NCBI RefSeq assembly: GCF_000426865.1
Contig: NZ_AUGE01000002.1
Coordinates: 372,001 to 436,000, forward strand
Reading direction: 5' to 3'
Length of the DNA: 64,000 bases
Source of the DNA: Citrifermentans bremense R1
GTDB lineage: Bacteria > Desulfobacterota > Desulfuromonadia > Geobacterales > Geobacteraceae
Shown here in pieces: positions 1 through 9,690 of this stretch. A program made the translations under genes and the position numbers. The number at the start of each line of letters is the position of its first letter. Position 1 is the first letter of the stretch. The notes beneath the pieces were generated by a model, which saw only the letters and a list, made by a program, of their open reading frames with translations, did no database searches and had not been told where the DNA came from.

Positions 1-780
1 GCAACTGTCGAAGGGGGAGAGCCCTGCGATCGCCTCGGCCAGCGGACGGTCGTAGGCCTGCTGCTGCGAGAGCCCGGTCAGATGCTCCATGTAACGGTTG
101 AAGACGCGGATCCTTCCGGCGGGGTTGATGGTGAGGAGCCCGGAGTCGATCGCCGAGACGATGCAGGAGTTCAGCCGCTCCAGTTCCTCGTAGTCGATCA
201 CCTTCTCCTGGAAGGCGCTTTCGGAGCGCCTGGCCCTCTCGGAGAGGTGCCCGGCGAGAATCGCCGTGAGGAAAAACGCGGCGCAGTAGAGAAAGATCAG
301 ATAGAAGAGGTACTCGGCCCCGTACTGATGCGCCGGGGAGGGGGAGAGTCCCAGCGGAACGAGCTTGCCGTAGTACTGGAAATCCAGGATAGCCCCGTAG
401 AGGATGACGCAGAGCGAGGCGGTGTAGTACGCCTGCGAGCGGGCCAGGAGCGTGCTGGCGCTGATGATCGAGAGGAAGTAGAGAAAGGCGTAGGGGGAAG
501 TCACCCCGCCCGAGATCAGGATCATCACCGTGACCAGGATCAGATCCCAGACGATCTGGGCGTAGGTGAGGGTGCGCACCTGGCGGGAGTAGTACAGCAC
601 CGCCAGCGACCCGAGGGAGAAAACGTAGGTGGCGACGATAAGCCTTATCAGCACCTTCGGGGCGACGTCGCCGCTTACGTCGTAGGTATGTACGTCAAGA
701 TACAAGGTGGTGACCAAAAAGACGGACACCACCAGCAGCCTAAGCAGTATGAACCAGAAGACCCTTTTCCTGTCGATCAT
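1..780 (-). CDS. pilS: PilS-type sensor histidine kinase, N-terminal part (runs off window)
   Basis: Membrane sensor of the PilS/PilR two-component system that controls sigma-54 dependent pilin expression. The visible 260 codons run off the left edge, so the kinase core is not seen. The N-terminal ~185 residues contain about six hydrophobic membrane segments, as in PilS. A PAS-like segment follows, starting near the LERLNSCIVSAIDSG stretch at about residue 205. The ATG lies 4 bases after the pilC stop, so it is probably translated with pilC as the last visible gene of pilB-pilT-pilC-pilS; pilR would be expected beyond the edge. The identification rests on topology plus gene order, because the catalytic domain cannot be checked. 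Confidence 0.85.
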   Translation of the reverse strand, partial: MIDRKRVFWFILLRLLVVSVFLVTTLYLDVHTYDVSGDVAPKVLIRLIVATYVFSLGSLAVLYYSRQVRTLTYAQIVWDLILVTVMILISGGVTSPYAFLYFLSIISASTLLARSQAYYTASLCVILYGAILDFQYYGKLVPLGLSPSPAHQYGAEYLFYLIFLYCAAFFLTAILAGHLSERARRSESAFQEKVIDYEELERLNSCIVSAIDSGLLTINPAGRIRVFNRYMEHLTGLSQQQAYDRPLAEAIAGLSPFDSC

Positions 781-784
781 CCAA

Positions 785-2005
785 TCAACCGCCGACCGCG
801 CCGGCGAGCTTGAAGATCGGCAGGTACATCGCGATGACCAGGCCGCCAACCGTAGTCCCCAGGAACACCATCAATAGCGGTTCCATCATCGAGGTCATGG
901 CGCCGACCGCATCGTCGACCTCGTCGTCGTAGAAGTCGGCGATCTTGTTGAGCATGGCATCCATGGCGCCGGTCGCCTCGCCCACGGAGATCATCTGCAC
1001 CACCATGGGAGGGAAAACGCCGCTTTCGGCCAGGGGCTCGGCGATGGTCTTCCCTTCGGAGATGGACTGGCGCACCTTGTAGATCGCCTCCTCGACGATC
1101 TTGTTGCCGGCCGTCTTGGCAACAATCTCCAGGCCGTCCATGATGGGTACGCCGGAGCTGATCATGGTCCCCAGGGTGCGGGTGAACTTAGCCACTGAGA
1201 CCTTCCGGATCAGGGGGCCGGCTATGGGAGCTTGCAGCGCGAACCGGTCGATCTTCTTCCTGCCGCCGGGGGTCGCGTAGTACTTGCCTATGCCCCACTT
1301 GATGCCGAAGAGGGCGGCGATGATGACCACTATGTACTTGGTCAGGAAGTTGGACAGGGCGATGACCATCTTGGTCGGCATCGGAAGCTCGCCCCCAAAG
1401 TCGGCGAACATCTTGGCGAAGGTGGGGATGACGAAGATCAGGATGACGCCAACCACGATGACCGCGATGGACATGATGGTGATCGGGTACACCATGGCGC
1501 CCTTCACCTGCTTCTTCAGCTTCATCGCCTTCTCGATGTAGGCTGCGAGCCTGGCCAGGATGGTGTCGAGGATACCGCCGACCTCGCCTGCAGCTACCAG
1601 GTTGACGTAGAGCTGGTCGAAGGCTTTGGGGTGTTTGGCGAGGGCGTCGGCGAAGGTGGAGCCGCTCTCCACGCTCTCCTTCACCTTGACCAGGATCTCC
1701 TTGAAGGTCTTGTTCTCCTGCTGTCCGGACAGGATGTCCAGGCACTGCACCAGGGGGAGGCCGGAGTCGATCATGGTGGCGAACTGGCGCGTGAAGACCA
1801 CGAGGTCCTTGGTTTCTATCTTCTTCGCGCCGGAGCCGGGGAGCTTCAGCTGTATGCCCAGCCCTTTCCCCTGTTCCTTCACCGTGATGCCGGAAAATCC
1901 GTATCTTTTGAGCTGGGACTCGACCTGGGCCGCGTTTGCGGCCTCCATCACCCCCTTCTGGGTGCTTCCGGCCTTGCTCCTTGCTTCCCAATCAAACTTA
2001 GGCAT
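785..2005 (-). CDS. pilC: Type IV pilus inner-membrane platform protein PilC
   Basis: Polytopic inner-membrane protein on which the PilB and PilT motors act to assemble and retract pilin. The 406 residues are the usual length. Two T2SSF repeats are visible at about 70-193 and 273-396, each ending in hydrophobic segments; the TM segments lie near 171-197, 218-240 and 375-400. It starts MPKFDWEARSKAG, typical of the family. It follows pilT after a 41-base gap and precedes pilS by 4 bases, within the pilus assembly operon. In Geobacter this cluster serves the pili implicated in extracellular electron transfer and attachment. Confidence 0.96.
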   Translation of the reverse strand: MPKFDWEARSKAGSTQKGVMEAANAAQVESQLKRYGFSGITVKEQGKGLGIQLKLPGSGAKKIETKDLVVFTRQFATMIDSGLPLVQCLDILSGQQENKTFKEILVKVKESVESGSTFADALAKHPKAFDQLYVNLVAAGEVGGILDTILARLAAYIEKAMKLKKQVKGAMVYPITIMSIAVIVVGVILIFVIPTFAKMFADFGGELPMPTKMVIALSNFLTKYIVVIIAALFGIKWGIGKYYATPGGRKKIDRFALQAPIAGPLIRKVSVAKFTRTLGTMISSGVPIMDGLEIVAKTAGNKIVEEAIYKVRQSISEGKTIAEPLAESGVFPPMVVQMISVGEATGAMDAMLNKIADFYDDEVDDAVGAMTSMMEPLLMVFLGTTVGGLVIAMYLPIFKLAGAVGG

Positions 2006-2046
2006 TACTTACTCCTTTTGCAGCCCCGCCAAGGGACCGGCTGACC

Positions 2047-3147
2047 TTACCTCTGGGGGGGACGCCTGACCTGCCCGGCAGCCGCCCCCGGTGCGAGCAT
2101 CTGCTTCAGTTCGTCCGGCTCGGAGGAGCGCCCGAGGGCGTCTTCAACGGTTATGATGCGCTTGGCCAAAAGGTTCATCAGGCATTGATTCATGGTCTGC
2201 ATGCCGAACTTCTCCTGGCCCACCTGCATCTGGGAATAGATCTGGTGCACCTTGTCCTCGCGGATCAGGTTCCTGATGGCGGGATTGGGAACCATGACCT
2301 CGAGGGCGAGCGCCCTCCCCCCGCCGTTTGCTTTCGGTATCAGGGTCTGGGACATGACACCTTCGAGCACGAAGGAGAGCTGCGTACGCACCTGGGTCTG
2401 CTGGTAGGGAGGGAAGACGTCGATGATCCTGTTCATGGTCTGGGCGCAGGAGTTGGTGTGCAGGGTCGCGAAACAGAGGTGGCCGGTTTCGGCGAGGGTA
2501 AGCGCCGCCTCGATGGTCTCCAGGTCGCGCAACTCGCCGATCAGCACCACGTCCGGGTCCTGGCGCAGCACGTACTTGAGCGCGTGTTTGAAACTCTTGG
2601 TATCCGCCCCGACCTCGCGCTGGTTCACGATGCATCCCTTGTGCGGGTGCAGGTACTCGATCGGGTCCTCGACGGTCACGATATGGTCGTGGCGCTCCAG
2701 GTTGATCCGGTCGATCATGGAGGCGAGTGTGGTGGACTTGCCGCTGCCGGTAGGGCCGGTAACTAGGATCAGGCCGCGCGGCTTGTCGCAAAGCGTCCTC
2801 ACTACCGGCGGAAGCCCCAGTTCCTCGAAGGTGAGGATCTTGTAGGGGATCACCCTGAAGACCCCGGCGACGGCGCCGCGTTGCACGAAGATGTTCCCCC
2901 TGAAGCGCGATAGCCCCTTGACGCCGAAGGAGAGGTCGAGTTCGTTCTCCTCCTCGAACTTGTGCTTTTGCGAGTCGGTCAGGATGCTGTAGCAAAGCTG
3001 CTTGGTCTCGATGGGGGTCAGAGGCGGGATGTCCATCGGGGTAAGCTTGCCGTCGATGCGGATCTGCGGCGAGGTGTTGGTGGTTATGTGCAGGTCGGAA
3101 CCGTTACGTTCCACGAGTTCCTTCAGCATTTGGTGAAAGTTGATCAT
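2047..3147 (-). CDS. pilT: Type IV pilus retraction ATPase PilT
   Basis: Hexameric cytoplasmic ATPase that drives pilus depolymerisation and twitching. The 366-residue protein has an N-terminal PAS-like half, Walker A GPTGSGKS at about 131-138, the Asp/Walker B region with IGELRD near 204, and the His box (LHTNS) shortly after. The C-terminus is a short basic/proline tail (QVRRPPQR). It sits 15 bases downstream of pilB. The lack of a C-terminal Cys4 zinc motif separates it from the neighbouring PilB. Confidence 0.96.
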   Translation of the reverse strand: MINFHQMLKELVERNGSDLHITTNTSPQIRIDGKLTPMDIPPLTPIETKQLCYSILTDSQKHKFEEENELDLSFGVKGLSRFRGNIFVQRGAVAGVFRVIPYKILTFEELGLPPVVRTLCDKPRGLILVTGPTGSGKSTTLASMIDRINLERHDHIVTVEDPIEYLHPHKGCIVNQREVGADTKSFKHALKYVLRQDPDVVLIGELRDLETIEAALTLAETGHLCFATLHTNSCAQTMNRIIDVFPPYQQTQVRTQLSFVLEGVMSQTLIPKANGGGRALALEVMVPNPAIRNLIREDKVHQIYSQMQVGQEKFGMQTMNQCLMNLLAKRIITVEDALGRSSEPDELKQMLAPGAAAGQVRRPPQR

Positions 3148-3162
3148 GAGTACCTCGTCTTG

Positions 3163-4869
3163 TTAGTCGTCCGCAACCGTCACCCTCAGCACTTCCTCGA
3201 AGGAGGTGACCCCCTCCACCAGCTTGGTAAGACCGGACTGGCGCATCGTCTTGATACCCAGCCGCATCGATTCCCTCTTGATCTCGGCCGTATTGGCCCC
3301 GTTCAGTATCAGCTCGCGAATCGGCTCCAGCATCGGCATGACCTGATAGAAGCCGACCCTCCCCTTGTACCCGGTCCCGTTGCACTTGGGGCAGCCGGTC
3401 CCCCTGTAGCAGACGGCGGATTCGGCCAGCTCGCGGGGAAGCCCCGCGTCGATAAGCGACTGGGGGGGAACCTCCTCCACCATCTTGCATTCGCTGCAGA
3501 CCCGGCGCGCGAGCCTTTGCGCCGAGATGAGGTTGACGGCCGAGGCGACGAGGAAGGGCTCGATCCCCATATTGAGCAGGCGGTTGATGGTCGAAGGGGC
3601 GTCGTTCGTGTGCAGCGTGGAAAGCACCAAGTGGCCGGTGAGCGCTGCTTTCACGCCGATCTCCGCGGTCTCGAAGTCGCGGATCTCGCCGATCATGATG
3701 ACGTCGGGGTCCTGCCGCAGGAAGGCGCGCAGGGCGGCCGCGAAGTTGAGCCCTATGTCCTCGTGCATCTGCACCTGATTGATGCCGGCGAAGTTGAATT
3801 CGACCGGGTCCTCGGCGGTGGAGATGTTCTCGGTGACCTTGTTCAACTCGGAAAGGGCCGAGTAGAGGGAAACCGTCTTGCCGCTGCCGGTAGGGCCTGT
3901 GACCAGAACCATGCCGAACGGCTTGTGGATCTCGCGCTGGAAGTGCGCCAGCGCTTCATGCTCGTAGCCAAGCTTCGACATGTCGAGCTGCAGGTTCGAT
4001 TTGTCCAGAAGACGCAGAACGATCTTCTCGCCGAACAGGGTGGGGAGCACCGAGACGCGGAAGTCCATGTCCTTCCCCCCGCCCAGCTTGATCTTGATGC
4101 GGCCGTCCTGCGGGAGTCGCCTTTCCGCGATGTCCAGCTCGCTCATGATCTTGATGCGGGAGGTGATGGCGTTTTTCAGCTTCAAGGGGGGCTTCATCAC
4201 CTCGTAGAGCACGCCGTCGATGCGGTAACGGACCCGGAAGTACTTCTCGTAGGGCTCGATATGGATATCGGAAGCTTTCTTCTTGATGGCGTCGGTGAGG
4301 ATCAGGTTCACCAGCTTGACGACCGGGGCGTCCTCGGTGGCGCGCTCCAGGGAACCTACGTCCACCTCCTCGTCGTCCCCCACCACCTCGAGGTCGTCGA
4401 TCTCCAGGTCGTTCATCACGTCGGCTAAAGACGCGGATTGGTCGTAGAGCTTGTCGATGGCGGCCTTGATGGAACTCTCGGCCACCACCACCACCTCGAC
4501 GTTGTATCCGGTCATGAACTTGATGTCGTCGATGGCGAAGATGTTGGAGGGGTCGCTCATCGCTATGATCAGCGTGGAGCCGGCCCGGTTGACCGGTACG
4601 ATCTGGTATTTGTGAGCGATCTCGGCGGGAATGATCTTAACCACCGAGGGCTCCACCTCGTAGTCTGCGAGGTTTATGGTGGGCACGCCGTATTGCTTGG
4701 AAAGGAAGGAGGTGAGGTCTGCCTCGCTGATCAGGTTCTCTTTGACCAGTATCGAGCCCAGACGCAGTTGGCCTCCGGCCGCTTTTTGTTCGGCCAGAGC
4801 CTGCTTCAACTGCTCCTTGGTTATGAGGCTGTTGCTGACCAGCAGCTCACCCAGTCTGCTTACGTGCAT
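3163..4869 (-). CDS. pilB: Type IV pilus assembly ATPase PilB
   Basis: Cytoplasmic motor that powers pilin polymerisation. The 568 residues are full length. An N-terminal GspE/MshEN-like domain occupies about 1-150. The ATPase core follows, with Walker A GPTGSGKT near 325 and IGEIRDFET near 400. The Cys4 zinc motif of assembly ATPases is present, CSEC near 460 and CPKC near 496. It is the first gene of the pilBTCS run. The 55-base gap to aroE upstream contains no obvious terminator, so either a promoter sits in or before aroE or there is read-through. Confidence 0.96.
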   Translation of the reverse strand: MHVSRLGELLVSNSLITKEQLKQALAEQKAAGGQLRLGSILVKENLISEADLTSFLSKQYGVPTINLADYEVEPSVVKIIPAEIAHKYQIVPVNRAGSTLIIAMSDPSNIFAIDDIKFMTGYNVEVVVVAESSIKAAIDKLYDQSASLADVMNDLEIDDLEVVGDDEEVDVGSLERATEDAPVVKLVNLILTDAIKKKASDIHIEPYEKYFRVRYRIDGVLYEVMKPPLKLKNAITSRIKIMSELDIAERRLPQDGRIKIKLGGGKDMDFRVSVLPTLFGEKIVLRLLDKSNLQLDMSKLGYEHEALAHFQREIHKPFGMVLVTGPTGSGKTVSLYSALSELNKVTENISTAEDPVEFNFAGINQVQMHEDIGLNFAAALRAFLRQDPDVIMIGEIRDFETAEIGVKAALTGHLVLSTLHTNDAPSTINRLLNMGIEPFLVASAVNLISAQRLARRVCSECKMVEEVPPQSLIDAGLPRELAESAVCYRGTGCPKCNGTGYKGRVGFYQVMPMLEPIRELILNGANTAEIKRESMRLGIKTMRQSGLTKLVEGVTSFEEVLRVTVADD

Positions 4870-4924
4870 AGGTACCTCAGGGGGTTAAAGAACCTGTGAA
4901 TGGTATTTTGTAATGACAGTAATG

Positions 4925-5797
4925 TCAAGGGTTACCTGGGGTTGAGAGCCGGGCGGCCAGCGCCTTTTCCATGCACCCCTCCGGAGGGATGGCCCCGGTC
5001 CAGATCCGGAATGCCGCCTCCCCCTGCGCGGCCAGCATCCCCAGCCCGTTCGCCCACGGCACGCCGGCGGCCTCCGCCTGAGCCAGCAAGGGGGTTACCG
5101 GAGGCGCATACACCATGTCGTAGACGCAGGCGCCGGGCTTCAGCGTGGCAAGATCGAGCCCGGCGAAGGCGTCCCCCGCCATCCCCACCGAGGTGGTGTT
5201 GACCACGAGGTCGAAGCTGGACATGTATCCCTTATCGGATAGCTGCCCCAGCGGCTGAAACCCGAAATCGGTCCCGGCAAGGCGCGCCCGCATCGCCTCT
5301 GCCAGGCCGCGCCCGGCGCCCAGGGAGCGGTTCGCCACCTCGACCCTGCCGGCGCCGGCAAGTCCCAGCGAGGCAACGGCGCTTCTGGCAGCACCCCCGG
5401 CTCCCAGCACCAGCACCGAGCGCCCCTCGGGGTGGAAGCCGAGCTTCGAGCGGAGCGCGGACAAAAGCCCGATACCGTCCGTGTTGTAGCCGGTGAGGGC
5501 TCCTTCCTCTACCGCGACCGTGTTCACCGCGCCGATCAATTCGGCTTCCGGCGTGACCCGGTCCAAAAGGGGCAAGATCGCCACCTTGTGCGGGATGGTG
5601 ACGCTGAAGCCGACAACACCCAGCGCGGCGAGGCCGGCTATCCCTGCGGCAAGGCGCTCCGGCGCCACCGGAAACGGGACGTAAGTAAAGTCGAGCCCGA
5701 GAGCCTCGAAGGCGGCATTATGCATCGGCGGCGAAAGCGAATGGGAGACCGGCCAGCCGATGATCCCGGCGACCTTGGTCTTTCCTGTAATAGTCAT
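4925..5797 (-). CDS. aroE: Shikimate dehydrogenase AroE
   Basis: NADP-dependent reduction of 3-dehydroshikimate in aromatic amino acid synthesis. The 290 residues include the shikimate-binding SHSLSPPMHN near 16-25, the catalytic lysine in TIPHKVAIL, the nucleotide-binding GAGGAARS near 132, and NTTSVGM. The reading frame stays open upstream, but the ATG at 5797 gives the canonical start MTITGKTKVAGIIG. It overlaps the stop of the preceding membrane-protein gene by one base (TGATG), indicating translational coupling. Confidence 0.95.
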   Translation of the reverse strand: MTITGKTKVAGIIGWPVSHSLSPPMHNAAFEALGLDFTYVPFPVAPERLAAGIAGLAALGVVGFSVTIPHKVAILPLLDRVTPEAELIGAVNTVAVEEGALTGYNTDGIGLLSALRSKLGFHPEGRSVLVLGAGGAARSAVASLGLAGAGRVEVANRSLGAGRGLAEAMRARLAGTDFGFQPLGQLSDKGYMSSFDLVVNTTSVGMAGDAFAGLDLATLKPGACVYDMVYAPPVTPLLAQAEAAGVPWANGLGMLAAQGEAAFRIWTGAIPPEGCMEKALAARLSTPGNP

Positions 5798-7650
5798 CAG
5801 CGCACCCCGTAGCTTCTGAGAATCTGCAGCGCCTGCTGCCCCGCCTGGGGCGTGATCCGCCCGGCCAGATCCAGCGCCCACACCCCCGCATCTTTGCGCC
5901 CCAGCTTCAGCAGGTTCTCACCTGACTCCAAAAGCGCCGCGCCGTAGATGAGGATCGCCTTGCCGGTGTCCAGGTCGCGGAAGAACATGTCGCTTTCCCC
6001 AAGGAGCCCCCGGGTGGAGTAGAGCCCCCAGATATCGGAATCCGAAGGGACCGGGGGAAGGTTCGAGGGGTCCAGCCGGTAGATGATGCCGCGCTGGTGC
6101 AGCTGGAAGGTCTGGAACTCGACCGAGTACCTGGTGGAGAAGTCGATGTAGACCGGGCGCTGCGCGTACTGTTCCATCACGGACATGAGCAGGGTGTTCT
6201 CCGGGTAACGCTGGTCCGGCCGGAGGGCGTACAGGCTCGAGTGCTGGAAAAGCACCGGCATGCTGTCCAGGTACCAGTCGAAGACCAGGTGCGGGGTATG
6301 CGGCAGGGCGGTGTCCTCGCGCATCCGCTCCACCCCCTGCAGGTACCAAAGGGGGAAGGCCCCCGAATCGCCCCAGGTGTACATGACGGCGTTCTGCGGC
6401 AGGGACCTGAGCGTATTGGAGGCGTAGTCGAAGGCGATGTAGTTCTGGTGCTGGTCGTTCTCGCGGTAGTTCATCACGCAGACGGCGACCGGAAGCGCGA
6501 AGAGGAACAGGAGCATCCCGGCCCGCAGCGCCGCGCGATCGGGGAGGTGGTTCCCGATCTCCCTGATCATGACGAAGAGCCCGACCCCGATGAAGACCGC
6601 GCTCAGAAGGTAGAGCGGGGTGAAGAACTCCTCGGTGAGGAAGATCATATCGCTGGGTGTGTTGAAGTAGCCGACGATGACCAGAAGGAATGAGGCGAGC
6701 GCGATCAGGTACCCAAGGACCAGGTACCTCTTCTTGGTGAGGGCGAAACCGGCCAGCCCCATCACCAGCAGCAGCATCCCGAATATGGTGAACTCGTAGG
6801 GGATATTGAAGGCGTTCACCTGTGCCCACAACAGCTCCGGGCCGCGGGACGGCTTATCCACCGGATACCCCTTCCTGAGCAGGTTCCAGAGGAACTGGGT
6901 GAGGTTCTTCGAGTCCCCCCAGTTGAGCAACGGCTTTTGCAGCGCCCGTACTACCAGGTGCAGGTGGATGGCGAACCCTAAGAGGCCGAAGGCGAAGGCG
7001 ATGAAAAACTCCTTCACCCGCAAGACCACGCGCCGGTCCGCCGAGATGAGGAGCCAGGCGTAGGTCGGTATCATCAGCACGATGATCTGGTGCGCCCCGG
7101 TGGCAAGCCCGACCAGGAAAGCCCCGAGGTAGACGTAGCAAGGGCGCTCGCGCCCTTCCAGATAGCTGTCGCGCCAAAGGAGCATGAGCCAGAAGACGAT
7201 GGCGCAGATAAACGCTAAGAGCGGATACGGCTTGTCGTGGTTCGACTGCAGCCAGAGCCTCGCGGTGCAGGCGAAGGTGAGCGCGGCGCTCAGGGCGCTG
7301 AGCCTCGCCGGGAGGGTGCCTAGCCGCTCTGGCTTAGGCCCTTGCTCGTCCCGGAGCAAGACCATGGTCAGGAAATAGACGCCGTAACAGGCAGCGGCCG
7401 CCGAGATGGCGGTGGCCACGTTGACCCTGAAGGCGATGCTGCCGAAGGGGAGAAAGGTAAAGGGCTTGCCGTAGTTGATGAACAGGGGGTATCCGGGGGA
7501 GTGCGCGGTCCCAAGCGAAGCGATGGCGGTGATGAACTCGCCGCTGTCGAAAAAGGTGACCGTCGGCGCCAGGGTCAAAAGGTAGATGAACAAAGGGATG
7601 ATGAAGGCCGCGATGGAAAAGGGGTCGAGCCTTCTGAGGGTTCCGTTCAT
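5797..7650 (-). CDS. Polytopic membrane protein, DUF2723-like (glycosyltransferase-type)
   Basis: A 617-residue integral membrane protein. The N-terminal part has about ten or more hydrophobic helices. The segment VTFFDSGEFITAIASLGTAHSPGYPLF matches the signature of DUF2723 proteins, which are thought to resemble protein O-mannosyl/lipid-linked glycosyltransferases (the conserved DSGE and HSPGYP are visible). A soluble C-terminal region of about 200 residues follows. The ATG at 7650 lies immediately after the upstream stop and is preferred to an in-frame ATG 66 bases earlier that lies inside the upstream gene. Substrate and function are unknown. The neighbouring flippase-like protein hints at envelope lipid or glycan work. 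Confidence 0.8.
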   Translation of the reverse strand: MNGTLRRLDPFSIAAFIIPLFIYLLTLAPTVTFFDSGEFITAIASLGTAHSPGYPLFINYGKPFTFLPFGSIAFRVNVATAISAAAACYGVYFLTMVLLRDEQGPKPERLGTLPARLSALSAALTFACTARLWLQSNHDKPYPLLAFICAIVFWLMLLWRDSYLEGRERPCYVYLGAFLVGLATGAHQIIVLMIPTYAWLLISADRRVVLRVKEFFIAFAFGLLGFAIHLHLVVRALQKPLLNWGDSKNLTQFLWNLLRKGYPVDKPSRGPELLWAQVNAFNIPYEFTIFGMLLLVMGLAGFALTKKRYLVLGYLIALASFLLVIVGYFNTPSDMIFLTEEFFTPLYLLSAVFIGVGLFVMIREIGNHLPDRAALRAGMLLFLFALPVAVCVMNYRENDQHQNYIAFDYASNTLRSLPQNAVMYTWGDSGAFPLWYLQGVERMREDTALPHTPHLVFDWYLDSMPVLFQHSSLYALRPDQRYPENTLLMSVMEQYAQRPVYIDFSTRYSVEFQTFQLHQRGIIYRLDPSNLPPVPSDSDIWGLYSTRGLLGESDMFFRDLDTGKAILIYGAALLESGENLLKLGRKDAGVWALDLAGRITPQAGQQALQILRSYGVR

Positions 7651-7652
7651 GT

Positions 7653-8675
7653 TCACGTACGGGCTCCTGATTCGTTGTTTTCGCTGATTTGCTTCAGGGA
7701 CAGCTTGTCCCGCCAAAGGCAGAAGAGTCCGGCCGGGATCACGGGCAAAAAGCCCAGGGCGTGAATGACTATGGCGATGCTCAGGGCGCGCTCGCCGACG
7801 ATGTCAAAGGCTGAGAGCGCCGTGACGCAGGCAAGGTGATAAGTCCCGACGAACCCGGGGGAGGCCGGCACCATCACCGCAAAGACCAGGAACACCATGA
7901 TGAACATGGAAGCCGTCAGCGGAAGCTCAACGCCGAAGGCACGCAGCAGCAGATCTATCGGCCAGATCGCGGCGCCCCAGATCAAGAACGAAGTGGCGGC
8001 CGTCGCCGCCATCCCGGCCGCCCCGGCCGGCATGCGGATGCCGGAGATGAAGGAGCCCAGAAGCGACGAGGCCTTTTCCGAGGCTTTTGCGGAAAAAGGC
8101 GCCAGAAGCCGGGCGACAAGCATCAGGGTCCAGTCGGTCCGCTTCCTTAAAAGCGCCAGGAACAGCAAAACCCCGAGGTAAAGGATGAAGGTGATATAAC
8201 CGCCGGTGACAAGGGCTTGCTGCATCCCTTCCTTACCGGCGGGAAGCCGGATGGTGAAGAAGGTCGCGACCAGCACCAAAAGAACGGTGAAGCCGTCGCA
8301 AAGCCGGTCCACCACCAGCGAGGCGAAGACGGCGGAGGTGTCGATCCCCTCCTTGCGCCCGAGGACGTAGGCGCGCACCAGCTCGCCCAGTCTTGCCGGG
8401 AGCAGGTTGTTCGCCATGTACCCGATCAGGGTGGAAGGGAAAAGGTTGGAGAGCCGGGTGTTCTTGATGGGCTCCAGGAGGAACTTCCAGCGCAGCGCCC
8501 GGAAGTAGTAGCTGACAAAGGTGAGGATGATTGCGGGGGCCAGGTAGCGGTAGTCCATTCCGGCGAAGGCTGCCGCCATCTTGGCGAAATCGATCTTCCT
8601 GAAGAGCAACAACAGGCAAAGCGCGCTGATCGCGAGGCCGACCAAGAGCTTCTTATCTAGTTTTTCCTTGAACAA
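7653..8675 (-). CDS. Flippase-like/UPF0104 membrane protein (LPG synthase TM-domain family)
   Basis: A 340-residue protein with about eight membrane segments and family motifs AVIL-type RALRWK, NNLLPARLGELVRAY and SPGFVGTYH. These place it in the lysylphosphatidylglycerol synthase transmembrane (flippase-like) family, whose stand-alone members have poorly known lipid or glycan transport roles. The start chosen is TTG 8675, with AGGAG five bases upstream. A longer ATG start would overlap ribF by about 80 bases and add a low-complexity leader. It is followed after two bases by the DUF2723-like protein, a likely functional partner. Confidence 0.8.
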   Translation of the reverse strand: MFKEKLDKKLLVGLAISALCLLLLFRKIDFAKMAAAFAGMDYRYLAPAIILTFVSYYFRALRWKFLLEPIKNTRLSNLFPSTLIGYMANNLLPARLGELVRAYVLGRKEGIDTSAVFASLVVDRLCDGFTVLLVLVATFFTIRLPAGKEGMQQALVTGGYITFILYLGVLLFLALLRKRTDWTLMLVARLLAPFSAKASEKASSLLGSFISGIRMPAGAAGMAATAATSFLIWGAAIWPIDLLLRAFGVELPLTASMFIMVFLVFAVMVPASPGFVGTYHLACVTALSAFDIVGERALSIAIVIHALGFLPVIPAGLFCLWRDKLSLKQISENNESGART

Positions 8676-8703
8676 TTTGGCTCCTGTCAGCGACGGCGTT
8701 AGG

Positions 8704-9675
8704 TTAGTTGCGGCATTTGAGGGGGCCCCAGTCGCCGGCCCCGACCGGTTCTGCATCCTGCAGGATGCCCCGGCAGCGCGCAACGTCCAGCGCGATCTGT
8801 TCCTTGAGCGCCTGGAGGTCGTCGAAACGGCGCTCCTCCCTGAGCCTCTCGATAAAGAACACGGTGACCTCGCGCCCGTAGAGGTCGCGGTCGAGGTCGA
8901 AGAGGAATACCTCCAGCGAAAGCGCCCCGTTGCCGAAGGTGGGGTTCGTTCCTACGTTGCAGGCGCCGTCCAAAAGCTCGTGGCCGATGCAGACCTTCAC
9001 CGCGTAGACCCCGGCCGCCGGAAGGAGGTCCTTCTCCATGGCGAGATTCGCGGTGGGAAAGCCGAGCCCCCGGCCGCGCTGGTGGCCGTGCACCACGGTG
9101 CCGGTGATGGCGTAATGCCGCCCCAGGACGCCGACCACCCCTTCCACGTCCCCCTTGCTCACCATGTCGCGCACCTTGGTGGAGCTGTAGACCGTGGCGC
9201 CGTTGGAGATGGGGTCCAGCACCTCGACGCTGTAGCCGTAACGCTCACCCATCCCGCGCAGCAACTGCACGTTCCCTTCCCTGCCGCGGCCAAAGGCGTA
9301 ATCGTAGCCGATGACGAGGCTTTCGACCCCGATGGCGTCCACCAGCACCTTTTGCACGAAATCGGCGGCGGGAACCGCGGCGAACTCCCGGTCGAAGGGG
9401 ATCTCCAGCAGGTAGTCGATCCCGGCCGACTCGATGAGGAACTCCTTCTCGCGGCGCGTGGTGATGAGCCGGATCTCCTTGTGGGAGCCGAGCACCTTCA
9501 GCGGGTGCGGCACGAAGGTCACCACCACCGAGACCCCGGAAAGCTCAGCAGCCCGTGCGCGCACCCTCCGGAAGATCTCGCGGTGCCCCAGGTGCACCCC
9601 GTCGAAGTTGCCGATGGTGACCGCCGGGTGGCGCAGTTTTTCCTTTATGTCTGAGATGCTTCTGAAAATAACCAT
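8704..9675 (-). CDS. ribF: Bifunctional riboflavin kinase/FAD synthetase RibF
   Basis: Makes FMN from riboflavin and FAD from FMN. The 323 residues show the N-terminal FAD synthetase nucleotidyltransferase domain with GNFDGVHLGH near 22-31 and YDYAFGRGREG. The C-terminal riboflavin kinase domain has GRGLGFPTANL near 200 and GTNPTFG. Length and domain order are standard. It lies between tatC and the flippase-like gene in a same-strand run. Confidence 0.96.
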   Translation of the reverse strand: MVIFRSISDIKEKLRHPAVTIGNFDGVHLGHREIFRRVRARAAELSGVSVVVTFVPHPLKVLGSHKEIRLITTRREKEFLIESAGIDYLLEIPFDREFAAVPAADFVQKVLVDAIGVESLVIGYDYAFGRGREGNVQLLRGMGERYGYSVEVLDPISNGATVYSSTKVRDMVSKGDVEGVVGVLGRHYAITGTVVHGHQRGRGLGFPTANLAMEKDLLPAAGVYAVKVCIGHELLDGACNVGTNPTFGNGALSLEVFLFDLDRDLYGREVTVFFIERLREERRFDDLQALKEQIALDVARCRGILQDAEPVGAGDWGPLKCRN

Positions 9676-9690
9676 GTGCGATGCGATTCC

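Noticed and set aside
2962-4428. 488-codon open frame antisense to pilB
   Set aside because: Lies wholly opposite PilB with its intact Walker and Cys4 motifs; no coding signature.
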